62,002 nt of DNA from Anaerosalibacter massiliensis (GTDB lineage: Bacteria; Bacillota; Clostridia; Tissierellales; Sporanaerobacteraceae): positions 1 to 62,002 of the forward strand of contig CCEZ01000009.1 in the NCBI GenBank assembly GCA_000751555.1, given 5' to 3'. The notes beneath the pieces are model-generated. The model was not told where the DNA came from, searched no databases, and was given only the letters and a program-made list of their open reading frames with translations. The number at the start of each line of letters is the position of its first letter. The stretch's first letter is position 1. The position numbers and the translations under genes were made by a program. Shown one piece after another: positions 17,368 through 25,630 of the stretch.

Positions 17368-17945
17368 CATAGTGCCATACTAGCAAATAGAGAAAAAAAT
17401 TCGCTCCAAAAAAGTTTTGATAAAATAGTATCTTCATAAAATAGAAAATGCTAAATATTTTCAAACTCGCTTCGCTCAAACAATGAAAAATTCTTAACGC
17501 ATTTTCTATTTTATTCAGATTATTTCATAGCAAAACTTTTTTAAGTCACTCATCTTTTATCTCTATTTGCTCTAATATTGTACTCTTAGAATAAATACAG
17601 TTGAAAATAAAGATATATCTCTAGGATTTTAAGGTTATTAGGTCTGCTGACTTAAAAAGTCTTTGGGTAGAAAATAGAGACGAAGTTTTTCACAAAACCC
17701 GTGAAATTGATTTTTAATCAATTTAGCAAATAACCATCATTTGCGATAGAGTTTTGTCAAAAACTGAGTCCTATTTTCTCCAAAGCTTTTTCGGAAGAAA
17801 GAACTAATACCTTAAAATCCGTGGACTGGCACTATGCTAAAAGAATTGTATAATTGTAAAATTTTAAGATAGTAGGACTGACTTAAAAAATTTTTGATTC
17901 AAAGCTTTTGGAAAAGAAGCCTATTATCTTAAAATCCACATATTA
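17368..17945. repeat. Cluster of three large nested palindromic elements
   Basis: The 700-bp gap has no coding frame but strong symmetry. Palindrome 1 (17383-17570): GCAAATAGAGA/TCTCTATTTGC, AAAAAAGTTTTG/CAAAACTTTTTT, TAAAATAGAAAATGC/GCATTTTCTATTTTA. Palindrome 2 (17624-17820): GGATTTTAAGGTTATTAG/CTAATACCTTAAAATCC and inner arms around 17657-17697 and 17752-17791, tipped by two small hairpins. Palindrome 3 (17861-17945): ATTTTAAGATAGTAGG/CCTATTATCTTAAAAT. CATAGTGCCA (17368-17377) and TGGCACTATG (17827-17836) frame 1 and 2. Elements 2 and 3 share GACTTAAAAA, so they are related copies. This could be a non-autonomous mobile repeat or a structured RNA. Confidence 0.75.
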
Positions 17946-17967
17946 GCACTAGTTTTTAAAAATATAC

Positions 17968-18903
17968 TTATTTTACTCCACTTTCTAATATATATAACTC
18001 CCCTTTATTTGCATTAAGTTTAGCTTTGACTCCTAATGGAATAGTAATCATTGGCTTACAATGGCCTGACTTTAAATTGTATATAGTCGGCTTTCCTATT
18101 GGCTTAATTATATCCTTAAATACTTCCATCAAAGTTAAACTATCATCATATTCATCAGACTCAGCTTCACAGTCATTCCAATCAGCAAGTATTATACCAC
18201 TTGCTTCTTCTAACTTACCTGCCAATCTAAGTTGAGTAAGCATCCTATCTATATTGTAAGGTTCTTCTCCTACTTCCTCAATCAAAAGAATCTTATCCTT
18301 TGTATCTATTTCATAAGGAGTACCTAATGTATCAGCAATTAAAGATAAATTTCCTCCTACAATTTCTCCCTCTGAAATTCCTCTATTAATAATTTCAATT
18401 TCCTCTCCTTTAGGATTTTCCACAAGTCCTATAGCTTCATTATTTAAAATATTTCTATATAAACTGTCCTTTGAAAACTCACTAAAATCATCTATCATAT
18501 TAGATGAAACCATAGGTCCATGAAAGGTAACTAAATTACATATTTGATTTATAGCTATATGTAAAGCTGTAATATCACTATAGCCTACAAATACTTTAGG
18601 ATTATTTTTAATTCCTTCATAATCTAATAATTCTAATATTCTAGGCGCTCCATATCCACCTCTAATACATATAATTCCATCAACTTCTTCATCCATAAAC
18701 ATATTATTTAAATCTTCAGCTCTCTCCTTATCTGAACCTGCAAGATAGCCATAAGTCTTATACAAATTCTTTCCCATCTTTACTTCAAAACCCATTTCCT
18801 TTAATTTTGCTTCTGCTTTATTAACGTTTTCCTTAGATGTAGGACTAGATGGAGATATAATACCTATTGTATCTCCTAATTTTAAAACTTTCGGTCTAAT
18901 CAT
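17968..18903 (-). CDS. LD-carboxypeptidase (peptidase S66 family)
   Basis: Serine peptidase of the LdcA/MccF family, which trims the terminal D-Ala from tetrapeptides for wall recycling or removes acyl groups from microcin-type toxins. Recognisable parts: N-terminal KLGDTIGIISPSSP, the region ICIRGGYGAPRILELLDY, and the nucleophile elbow VGYSDITALH. The start is ATG 18903, with GGAGGG 7 nt upstream; the longer frame begins at a TTG without a ribosome site. It follows spmB by 15 bp, so it belongs to the spmA-spmB operon and may act on cortex or wall fragments. Confidence 0.9.
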   Translation of the reverse strand: MIRPKVLKLGDTIGIISPSSPTSKENVNKAEAKLKEMGFEVKMGKNLYKTYGYLAGSDKERAEDLNNMFMDEEVDGIICIRGGYGAPRILELLDYEGIKNNPKVFVGYSDITALHIAINQICNLVTFHGPMVSSNMIDDFSEFSKDSLYRNILNNEAIGLVENPKGEEIEIINRGISEGEIVGGNLSLIADTLGTPYEIDTKDKILLIEEVGEEPYNIDRMLTQLRLAGKLEEASGIILADWNDCEAESDEYDDSLTLMEVFKDIIKPIGKPTIYNLKSGHCKPMITIPLGVKAKLNANKGELYILESGVK

Positions 18904-18918
18904 GAAATATCCCTCCAA

Positions 18919-19458
18919 TTATGCACCAAAGAACAATCTAGAAACATAAACTGCAGTTAAAAGACCTGCTAAATCTGCAAGTAATCCTGCTGATAATGCA
19001 TGTCTTGATTTCTTTATTGATACTGCTCCAAAATAAACCGCCAATACATAAAAGGTTGTTTCAGTAGATCCCATCATAACTGCAGATATTCTACCAATTA
19101 AAGACTCTGGTCCATGGGTTGTAATAAGTTCACTCATTACTCCTTGTGCTCCCCCACCAGAAAGAGGTCTCATAAGTGCCATAGGTAATAACTCTCCTGG
19201 CATTCCAATAGCATTAGTTATAGGACTTAAAACCTTAGTTAATAATTCCAGAGCTCCTGAAGCTCTAAAAACTCCTATAGCCACTAACATTGCTACAAGA
19301 TAAGGAATGATCCTTACTCCTGTAGTGAAACCTTCCTTAGCTCCATCTGTAAAAGCTTCATAAACAGAAACTTTTTTAAACAATCCATATATAGTAATCC
19401 CTAAGAATATAAAAGGAATAGCATACTTAGAAATAGCCTCTACTACCTTTACAAACAT
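18919..19458 (-). CDS. spmB: Spore maturation protein B
   Basis: Membrane protein of the nucleoside-recognition/gate domain family, needed with SpmA for full dehydration of the spore core. Hydrophobic segments plus MALMRPLSGGGAQGVMSE and MGSTETTFYVLAVYFGAV are typical. The start is ATG 19458, chosen for AAGGAGG 8 nt upstream; the frame extends further up but overlaps spmA without a ribosome site. A second, more diverged pair lies at 36.2-37.3 kb. Confidence 0.92.
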   Translation of the reverse strand: MFVKVVEAISKYAIPFIFLGITIYGLFKKVSVYEAFTDGAKEGFTTGVRIIPYLVAMLVAIGVFRASGALELLTKVLSPITNAIGMPGELLPMALMRPLSGGGAQGVMSELITTHGPESLIGRISAVMMGSTETTFYVLAVYFGAVSIKKSRHALSAGLLADLAGLLTAVYVSRLFFGA

Positions 19459-19483
19459 TGTAAATTCCTCCTTATATTTTAAT

Positions 19484-20107
19484 TTATTTAGCATCTTCAC
19501 TTTCTAAGTCTTCGCTATAATCAACTTGATATTTAGGAAGCTTGCCTAAATACTTTGTTGCAACAAGGGCAACTACTGTTGAGACTGTAGTAGCTATTAT
19601 TGTAGGCCCTATTATTTCTGTTGGAGTCTTAGCTCCAGCTGAAGCCAATATAGCTATTGAAGTAGCTGGTACTAAAGTAATAGACGATGTATTAATTGCT
19701 AAAAAAGTAACCATAGCATCTGTAGCTGTATCCTTTTTAGGATTTAATTCTTGAAGCTCTTGCATAGCTTTAAGTCCTAAAGGAGTAGCTGCATTTCCCA
19801 ATCCAAGTATATTAGCTGCCATATTCATAACCATAGCTCCCATAGCAGGATGATCTGCAGGTACATCAGGAAATAGTTTTAAAGTAATAGGTTTTAAACC
19901 CTTAGCTAATTTTTCTACAAGTCCTGATTCTTCTGCAATCTTCATAATTCCTAACCATAACGCCATAACACCAACTAATCCTATTGCAAGTTCTACTGCC
20001 GTATTTGCTGATTCAATAGCTGCATTTGTTACTGCATCCACATTTCCATTAATAATACCTACAATAAATCCAGATATTAAAAGTCCTGCCCAAATAAAGT
20101 TAATCAT
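19484..20107 (-). CDS. spmA: Spore maturation protein A
   Basis: 207-residue membrane protein with the gate motif MNMAANILGLGNAATPLGLKAM diagnostic of SpmA. It probably works as a pair with SpmB in the mother-cell-derived membrane. ATG follows AGAGGGGG. It is the first gene of the spmA-spmB-ldcA operon. The C terminus carries a short acidic tail. Confidence 0.93.
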   Translation of the reverse strand: MINFIWAGLLISGFIVGIINGNVDAVTNAAIESANTAVELAIGLVGVMALWLGIMKIAEESGLVEKLAKGLKPITLKLFPDVPADHPAMGAMVMNMAANILGLGNAATPLGLKAMQELQELNPKKDTATDAMVTFLAINTSSITLVPATSIAILASAGAKTPTEIIGPTIIATTVSTVVALVATKYLGKLPKYQVDYSEDLESEDAK

Positions 20108-20607
20108 GTGTTTTCCCCCTCTAATTTAATTTTTATAATAAAATAAAATTATTTAATAATATAACTTGTACAAATTCTTCCTTATGCTAAAAACCAAGTA
20201 TTAAATTTTCCTTTAAGTGGATTTAGAAATTATAATAAGTTTCTAATAAGTAGTTACGCAATTAATATGCCAAGTAAATGCTGATTTAGGGATAGTAAAA
20301 GTGCAGGTTTAACTATAAGCATTTTAAAATATTGAGTATTTTTCCTTTTTTCAGGAAAGAAGTTTATTTTTAATATTTACCATCTACTTAACATCTATAT
20401 TATAGATGTTTTTCCCCAGTATTTATTTTACAACTAATTCCTAATACTCGAAATGAATATATGAATACATTTTATCTATTTTTTTGAGCAATTTCAATAG
20501 TACATTGATATCAATTAAAATATCAAAAATGCCAGGCTGCATTGCCTGGCATTTAACCAATCATCGACTATCCTGATTTACTACATAATAAAATAATTTC
20601 AAACATT
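20108..20607. other. 500-bp non-coding gap between mgtE and spmA
   Basis: I see no coding frame with a ribosome site here. The part next to spmA is its promoter region. A plus-strand hairpin at 20390-20410 (AACATCTA/TAGATGTT) followed by TTTCCCC, and a small CCT/AGG stem near 20343-20359, hint at a short plus-strand transcript. The evidence is weak. Confidence 0.4.
20527..20554 (-). terminator. Terminator of mgtE
   Basis: AAATGCCAGGC and GCCTGGCATTT form an 11-bp stem. On the minus strand it is followed by TTTGATATTTT, about 55 bp after the mgtE stop. Confidence 0.8.
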
Positions 20608-21951
20608 TTATATGCTTAATATAGAACTAGCTATATAGAAATAAACAAACAAACTTAAAGCATCTACAATTGTTGTAATAAGTGGACCTGCCATTATAGC
20701 AGGGTCAATCTTCATTTTTTTAGCTAGTATAGGTAATATACCTCCAATAACTTTCGAAATTATTACAGTTACAACTAAAGTTATTGAAACTGTTAATGCT
20801 ATATGAAAATTCACTTTTTCTAAATAATATATTCTTAAAAAATTAGTAAAACCTAGCACTAAACCTACAATAATACTTATTCTAAATTCCTTCCATATAA
20901 CCTTACCTACATCCCTTAACTTTATTTCTCCTAAAGCCAAACCTCTTATTACTAATGTAGAAGATTGACTTCCAGAATTTCCACCAGTGTCCATAAGCAT
21001 AGGTATAAAAGAAGCCAATAACACAGTAGATTGAAGTACATTTTCATACCTTCTTATAATATTTCCTGTAAATGTCGCTGAAATCATAAGCACCAAAAGC
21101 CAAACTATCCTATGTTTTGCCAAAGTAAAAATATTAGTTTCAAGATATTTTTCTTCTGATGGAGCCATAGCAGCCATTTTTTGAAAGTCCTCTGTATTTT
21201 CCTGATCTATTACTTCCATTATGTCATCAACAGTTATAATTCCTGTAAGTCTATTTTCTTTATCCACTACTGGAAGAGCTAAAAAACCATATCTTTTAAA
21301 TACATCTGCTACTACTTCTTGATCATCATGAGTATTTACAAATATTACATCCTCATTCATTATATCCTTTATTTTTTTATCCCCTTCACTTACTACAAGG
21401 TTTCTTAAAGATACCAATCCTTCTAATTTTCTATTGGAATCTGTTACATAACATGTATAAACTGTTTCCTTTGTAAGTCCTATTTCTTTTATATGATCTA
21501 AAGATTCTTTAACAGTCATTTCTTTTTTAAGATCTACATACTCTATAGTCATTAAACTTCCAGCCGAATCTGGTGGATAATTTAAAAATTGATTTATTAA
21601 TTTACGTTCATCATAATTGGATTTTAACAAAATCTTCTTCACTACATTAGCAGGCATTTCTTCTAGTAAGTCTATCATATCATCAAAATTTAACTCATCT
21701 ATAATATATTGTAATTCCTTATCTGTAATACTATCTATTATTTCTTTTTGTTTATCTCTAGGAAAATAAGAAAAAACATCAACTGCTATATCTTTGGGAA
21801 GCATTCTAAATAACATTAAGGCTACCGTAATGTCTATTTCTTCCAATACTTCCGCTATATCTATAGCATTTAATTGTAGAAGCTCTTTTCTAAGCTGAAT
21901 ATATTCTTTATTGTTCAATAATTGTACAAATCTTTTTTCGTTAATTTTCAA
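20608..21951 (-). CDS. mgtE: Magnesium transporter MgtE
   Basis: Mg2+ channel of the inner membrane, gated by cytosolic Mg2+. The 447 residues show an N-terminal helical MgtE_N domain (about 1-130), two CBS domains (about 133-255, for example LPVVDKENRLTGIITVDDIM) and a five-helix membrane domain (about 278-447) with DTGGNSGSQSSTLVIRGLA. The start codon is TTG, preceded by GAGGGGGGAT. It lies just 2 bp after the stop of a 35-codon leader ORF, so translation is probably coupled. No M-box riboswitch motifs are visible in the short leader. Confidence 0.95.
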   Translation of the reverse strand: MKINEKRFVQLLNNKEYIQLRKELLQLNAIDIAEVLEEIDITVALMLFRMLPKDIAVDVFSYFPRDKQKEIIDSITDKELQYIIDELNFDDMIDLLEEMPANVVKKILLKSNYDERKLINQFLNYPPDSAGSLMTIEYVDLKKEMTVKESLDHIKEIGLTKETVYTCYVTDSNRKLEGLVSLRNLVVSEGDKKIKDIMNEDVIFVNTHDDQEVVADVFKRYGFLALPVVDKENRLTGIITVDDIMEVIDQENTEDFQKMAAMAPSEEKYLETNIFTLAKHRIVWLLVLMISATFTGNIIRRYENVLQSTVLLASFIPMLMDTGGNSGSQSSTLVIRGLALGEIKLRDVGKVIWKEFRISIIVGLVLGFTNFLRIYYLEKVNFHIALTVSITLVVTVIISKVIGGILPILAKKMKIDPAIMAGPLITTIVDALSLFVYFYIASSILSI

Positions 21952-21953
21952 TT

Positions 21954-22061
21954 TTATCCCCCCTCAGAAGAGCCACAATCAGAGATAATGATTATGGTTC
22001 TTCCCTTAATATACAGTTTTTGTCCTAATTCTATCTTCTCCGATAAGGGTCCTGAATCCAT
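21954..22061 (-). CDS. 35-residue leader ORF translationally coupled to mgtE
   Basis: ATG at 22061 has a strong ribosome site (GAGAGGTGATGGTT). The frame is open for 35 codons (start MDSGPLSEKIELGQ, end ISDCGSSEGG) and stops with TAA only 2 nt before the mgtE TTG. The last codons (GAG GGG GGA TAA) are themselves the mgtE ribosome site, so a ribosome finishing this ORF ends on the mgtE start. I recognise no protein family. It could be a regulatory leader peptide sensing translation conditions or Mg2+, or a small functional protein. Confidence 0.72.
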   Translation of the reverse strand: MDSGPLSEKIELGQKLYIKGRTIIIISDCGSSEGG

Positions 22062-22121
22062 AACCATCACCTCTCTTAATAAAAGTCTTCCTCAGGAATG
22101 AATATAATATGCTATATACAT

Positions 22122-22150
22122 AGATTATGATAATTTATATGTTTTTTCAA
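22122..22150 (-). promoter_or_regulatory. Sigma-A-type promoter of mgtE and its leader
   Basis: On the minus strand TTGAAA (22150-22145), 17 nt, TAATCT (22127-22122). It lies immediately after the mrp gene, about 60 bp before the leader ORF ATG. The resulting leader would be short. Confidence 0.55.
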
Positions 22151-22157
22151 GGATTTT

Positions 22158-23195
22158 TTAACTTTTTTTTATAATTTTTTCACTAATTTGTTTATAAACT
22201 TGCCCTATTTCTGAATTTAAGTCTTTAGTAATTAGGACTCCCTTATCACTTCCTATCCTTATTTCTTTAAGAAGAGGTATTTCTCCTAAAAAATCTACTT
22301 CTAATTCCTTGCTTAAAGCTTCTCCTTCACCACTACCAAATATATAATGCTTTTCATCACAATTATCACAGATAAAATAAGACATATTTTCTATAACCCC
22401 TAATATCTCTGTATTTGTTTTCTTGGCCATAATTCCTAATCTCTTTGCTACTCCCTTTGCTGTAACTTGTGGTGTAGTAACTATTAAAAATTTAGCTTCT
22501 TTAACTTCTTGCATAATACTTAGAGGTATATCTCCAGTTCCTGGTGGCAAATCCAATAATAAATAATCTAAATCTCCCCAATATACTTCCGTTAAAAACT
22601 GATTTAAAACTCCAGAAAGCACAGGACCTCTCCAAACCAAGGCCTCATCTTCTCCTACTAAATTTCCCATGGACATAACCTTTACACCTTCTACTGAAAT
22701 TGGAATAATAATACTTTCATCTACTACTGTAATTTTTTCTTCCTTTATGCCCATTATTTGTGGAATACTATATCCTAATATATCTGCATCTATTAAACCT
22801 ACGTTATACCCCATATTACTTAAAGTAACAGCTAAGTTAGCAGTTACTGTAGACTTTCCTACTCCACCTTTTCCGCTTCCAATAGCTAATACAGTTGTAT
22901 TTTGAAAATTATTAAGACTTTCTGGTTTCCCAAAAATACTTTGTTTTTCTATATCTGTCATTTCACCAAATTCGACTTCTACTTCCTTCACTCCGTCTAG
23001 AGAAGAAAGCTCATTTACTATATCATCTTTCATTGTATTCTTCATAGGACATGCCATAGTAGTTAAAGCAACTTCTACTTTAACCTTTCCATTTTTTTCC
23101 GAAATATTCTTTACCATATTTAGCTCAATTAAATTTTTATTCAGTTCTGGATCATAAACTTTTTTTAATGCTTCAATTATATCTTTTTTATCCAA
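22158..23195 (-). CDS. Mrp/NBP35-type iron-sulfur cluster carrier ATPase
   Basis: Carries and delivers Fe-S clusters to apo-proteins. N-terminal DUF59/MIP18-like domain (about 1-80) with VALTTMACPMKNTM. The ParA-type NTPase (about 100-345) has Walker A GSGKGGVGKST (106-116). A CxxC pair (ICDNC, near 270) bridges the cluster at the dimer interface. Length 345 is usual. It lies downstream of a HesB-like selenoprotein gene on the same strand, though a terminator separates them, giving a local Fe-S theme. Confidence 0.93.
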   Translation of the reverse strand: MDKKDIIEALKKVYDPELNKNLIELNMVKNISEKNGKVKVEVALTTMACPMKNTMKDDIVNELSSLDGVKEVEVEFGEMTDIEKQSIFGKPESLNNFQNTTVLAIGSGKGGVGKSTVTANLAVTLSNMGYNVGLIDADILGYSIPQIMGIKEEKITVVDESIIIPISVEGVKVMSMGNLVGEDEALVWRGPVLSGVLNQFLTEVYWGDLDYLLLDLPPGTGDIPLSIMQEVKEAKFLIVTTPQVTAKGVAKRLGIMAKKTNTEILGVIENMSYFICDNCDEKHYIFGSGEGEALSKELEVDFLGEIPLLKEIRIGSDKGVLITKDLNSEIGQVYKQISEKIIKKS

Positions 23196-23288
23196 TTAGA
23201 ATTCCTCCTTCTGTAAATTATATTTTTCTTCCTTTCTTTAATTATATACTACTAATTATATAATTAAATGGGTTTTTGCCCAAAAAAC

Positions 23289-23318
23289 AAAAAAGGTAGG
23301 CATTGCCTACCTTTTTTT
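23289..23318 (-). terminator. Terminator of the HesB-like selenoprotein gene
   Basis: AAAAAAGGTAGGC and GCCTACCTTTTTT form a 13-bp stem with a T run on the minus strand, directly after the stop codon. Confidence 0.85.
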
Positions 23319-23323
23319 ATTTT

Positions 23324-23623
23324 TTAACAAGAAGGTCCTCCTCTGCCAGCATTTACTTGGAAGCCCTTTCTCAACCAGCTATTAGAATAATCTATTGTAA
23401 AATCACTAAAATTATTAACCATATCCGCATCTAATAAGAAAGTAAAATCATCTACTTTAATTACTTCATCTTCATCTTTTTGCTCATCCAGAGCTATACC
23501 AAAACTTGGTCCACCTCAACCAAAACCTGCAACATAAATTCTAAGGTATTTATTTATATCATGTTTTTTCTCTAAAAATTTTCTAAGTTCCTTTGAAGCT
23601 TCTTGAGTTATCTCTATAGACAT
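23324..23623 (-). CDS. HesB-like selenoprotein (in-frame UGA = selenocysteine)
   Basis: Reading from ATG 23623 (AAAGGAGGAATTGTT upstream) through one in-frame TGA gives 99 residues: MSIEITQEASKELRKF ... RIYVAGFG-U-GGPSFGIALDE ... NAGRGGPSC. Both halves match the HesB/IscA-like fold, and TGA replaces the conserved cysteine of that glycine-rich block. HesB-like selenoproteins are known from clostridia. A stem-loop starts at the TGA (ACCAA-GUU-UUGGU, loop G first), fitting a bacterial SECIS. A start, a terminator and an intact reading frame on both sides argue against a pseudogene. Probable role: redox or Fe-S related, next to mrp. ORF callers would truncate it. Confidence 0.88.
23498..23518 (-). 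promoter_or_regulatory. Selenocysteine UGA codon (23516-23518) with bacterial SECIS hairpin
   Basis: In the transcript UGA is followed after five bases (GGUGG) by ACCAA, loop GUU, UUGGU. GAG at the UGA can also pair with CUC after AUAG, extending the base of the stem. A guanine in the apical loop at this distance is the normal bacterial SECIS layout recognised by SelB. Confidence 0.8.
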
Positions 23624-23732
23624 AACAATTCCTCCTTTTCCATATTGTTTTACATATACCCTGTAGTGGTATCTTTAAGCATATGATATAATACTATTTT
23701 AAATAAGTCAAGATTTTTTATTCTACCAATAG

Positions 23733-23766
23733 AAAATCCTCTAGCCAATATTGGCTAGAGGATTTT
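23733..23766 (-). terminator. 34-bp palindromic terminator of the YvlD-like gene
   Basis: AAAATCCTCTAGCCAAT pairs perfectly with ATTGGCTAGAGGATTTT and abuts the stop region of the membrane protein gene. Confidence 0.8.
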
Positions 23767-23767
23767 A

Positions 23768-24163
23768 TTACATAGCTCTTCCTGGAATTATAGCATCTAG
23801 TATACCAATAACTAGAGCTCCTATTATAGCTCCCCAAACTGATATATTAAATCCTGGAACAATGAACTTGGTAACGTATAAAATGATTGCAGCAACAATA
23901 AAACCTGTAAGTCCCCTCCCAAATGGCGAAGCATCTACACCTGCAATCTTCTGAACTAAATAATCCAATAATGCAATAACAACTGACGCTAAAATAAGAC
24001 TCCATAATCCATTTATTCTAAATCCAGGAGTTAATAAAGCTGCTATTCCTATTACTATAGCTGTAATAAGAATCCTTAACAATACTTCACCTACAGCACT
24101 AGTGTTGTCGTCTCTAGTTTTGGTATCTCTATTTCTATCTTTATTATTATCATTATTATCCAT
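23768..24163 (-). CDS. Phage-holin-4-like (YvlD) family membrane protein
   Basis: 131 residues with a charged Asn/Asp/Lys/Arg N terminus and four membrane helices rich in Gly, Ala and Ile. The signature PGFRINGLWSLILASVV and a second PGFNISVWGAIIGALVIG reflect the internal duplication of the YvlD family. Start ATG 24163 is preceded by AAAGGAGGTGATTTA; a longer frame upstream lacks this. The YvlD family is tied to envelope stress in some Firmicutes, but the function here is unknown. Confidence 0.85.
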   Translation of the reverse strand: MDNNDNNKDRNRDTKTRDDNTSAVGEVLLRILITAIVIGIAALLTPGFRINGLWSLILASVVIALLDYLVQKIAGVDASPFGRGLTGFIVAAIILYVTKFIVPGFNISVWGAIIGALVIGILDAIIPGRAM

Positions 24164-24317
24164 TAAATCACCTCCTTTTATAATGTTCTCCATTATTAAT
24201 TTTTTTATACAATTGGTTAATTTTTTTAAATTAGATAATGATATAATAATGTTACAATGGGTATAAAATATATGTTAAGATACTCTTAAGAGGATTTTAA
24301 AAAGGAGGGTTTTAAAA

Positions 24318-24503
24318 GTGGAAATAACAAAAGATATGCTAATTGGTGAGTTAATCCGTCAAAAACCTGAAGCTGTAGAAATTCTTATGAGATTTGGCAT
24401 GGGATGTGTTGGATGTCCATCAAGTCAAATGGAATCTTTAGAAGAAGCTGCTATGGTTCATGGTTTAGACTTAAACCATCTTCTAGAAGCTTTGAATCAA
24501 TAA
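24318..24503 (+). CDS. DUF1858 domain protein
   Basis: 61 residues, start GTG with AAAGGAGGG upstream. It shows the DUF1858 pattern: helix, then MGCVGCPSSQMESLEEAA, then the short C-terminal helix GLDLNHLLEALN. Members occur alone or fused to redox proteins such as hybrid-cluster proteins in anaerobes. The CxxC-type pair (Cys31, Cys34) suggests a redox or metal function, which is inference. It is a single-gene plus-strand unit with its own terminator. Confidence 0.88.
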   Translation: MEITKDMLIGELIRQKPEAVEILMRFGMGCVGCPSSQMESLEEAAMVHGLDLNHLLEALNQ

Positions 24504-24517
24504 AAAAGAAATGTCAA

Positions 24518-24541
24518 AAGGAGGAGCATATGCTCCTCCTT
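24518..24541 (+). terminator. Perfect 24-bp palindromic terminator after the DUF1858 gene
   Basis: AAGGAGGAGCAT pairs with ATGCTCCTCCTT. It lies between convergent genes and may serve both strands. Confidence 0.75.
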
Positions 24542-24556
24542 AGTTTCTTAAAAATT

Positions 24557-24946
24557 TTATATTTTATTCATATTTTTACTTTCTTCTGCTGACTGCTTTA
24601 CTTCTTCTAAATTATTTCCTATAGATGCTTGAACTGCAGCTACTACAGCACCCTCTACTATAGGTCCATTAGCTATTAGTACTTTTTTTTGTAAATCTTC
24701 ATCTAACATATCTATTGCAAGCTGAGCATTCATCACTGCACTTCCCAAATCTGCAAATACTAAAACTCCATCTCCATCATTTGCCTTTTCTATTGATTCT
24801 TTTATTTTAATGGCATCAGTACCTATTCTTCCATCATCTGTTCCACCTGCCGATAAAACTTTCACATCTCCAGCCATTTGGCTACTTAATTCAACTACAC
24901 CTTCTGATATCTTACTACTATGAGAAACTATAACAATTCCTACCAT
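24557..24946 (-). CDS. dhaM: Dihydroxyacetone kinase phosphotransferase subunit DhaM
   Basis: EIIA-mannose-like protein that passes phosphate from HPr to the ADP bound in DhaL. The phosphorylated His is in IVSHSSKISEG (His9), and VFADLGSAVMNAQLA is typical. At 129 residues it is a single-domain DhaM, so it depends on EI and HPr encoded elsewhere. It is last in dhaK-dhaL-dhaM, 22 bp after dhaL. Confidence 0.93.
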   Translation of the reverse strand: MVGIVIVSHSSKISEGVVELSSQMAGDVKVLSAGGTDDGRIGTDAIKIKESIEKANDGDGVLVFADLGSAVMNAQLAIDMLDEDLQKKVLIANGPIVEGAVVAAVQASIGNNLEEVKQSAEESKNMNKI

Positions 24947-24968
24947 TTCTAACCTCCTCTAAATATAA

Positions 24969-25601
24969 CTAAATTTCATCTAATGTTTTCCATATAGTTT
25001 TTAACAATAAGTAACTAGAGGTAGCTCCTGGATCCTGGTGTCCTATACTTCTTTCTCCTAAATAACTAGCCCTTCCTTTTTTAGCAATTATTTCTTTTGT
25101 GTACTCTACACCTTCATAGGCTGCTTTTTGAGCATTATAAGATGCCTTCACTATATCTTCTCCATTTTCAATAGAATCTTTAAAATCTTCATAAGCAGGA
25201 ATCAAAGCATCTAACATAGTTTTATCCCCTTTTTCTGCTTTTCCTCTCATTTTAACACCCTTTATAGCCTCATCAAATATAGCTACTGCATCCTCTTCAT
25301 TTATTTCCATCTTATCTTGTACTACTGCTGCTCCCTTCAGAAAGACTGTTCCATACAGTGGTCCTGAAGCACCACCTACTTTAGAAATTAAAACCATAGC
25401 TACAGTTTTTAAAATAGTTCCACAATCTTTTTCTTTTAAACTTGGTAATTTTTCCAATACTGCACTAAAGCCTTTATCCATATTGATACCATGATCTGAG
25501 TCTCCTATTTTTGCATCTAATTCTGTAAGATAATCTTTGTTTTCTTTTATAGTATTGACCATATTTTCTATTATTCTTAATAATATATCTGATGTTATCA
25601 A
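24969..25601 (-). CDS. dhaL: Dihydroxyacetone kinase subunit DhaL (ADP-binding)
   Basis: Holds the ADP/ATP cofactor and phosphorylates dihydroxyacetone bound to DhaK. Metal/nucleotide motifs GDSDHGINMDKGF (about 32-44) and GGASGPLYGTVF are intact, as is the C-terminal GERSIGHQDPGATS. 210 residues is normal. It starts 29 bp after dhaK and is part of the same operon. Confidence 0.95.
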   Translation of the reverse strand: MITSDILLRIIENMVNTIKENKDYLTELDAKIGDSDHGINMDKGFSAVLEKLPSLKEKDCGTILKTVAMVLISKVGGASGPLYGTVFLKGAAVVQDKMEINEEDAVAIFDEAIKGVKMRGKAEKGDKTMLDALIPAYEDFKDSIENGEDIVKASYNAQKAAYEGVEYTKEIIAKKGRASYLGERSIGHQDPGATSSYLLLKTIWKTLDEI

Positions 25602-25630
25602 AATATCACCTCTTTACTGTTATTTAAATT

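Noticed and set aside
18904-18918. Longer N terminus for the LD-carboxypeptidase
   Set aside because: Its TTG overlaps the ribosome site of the inner ATG, which has correct spacing.
21952-22127. M-box (Mg2+) riboswitch upstream of mgtE
   Set aside because: The leader is short, consists mostly of a translated uORF, and lacks M-box core motifs.
23516-23518. In-frame TGA read as a pseudogene mutation
   Set aside because: Both flanks keep the frame, the stop is at the conserved Cys position, and a SECIS-like hairpin follows, so selenocysteine is more likely.
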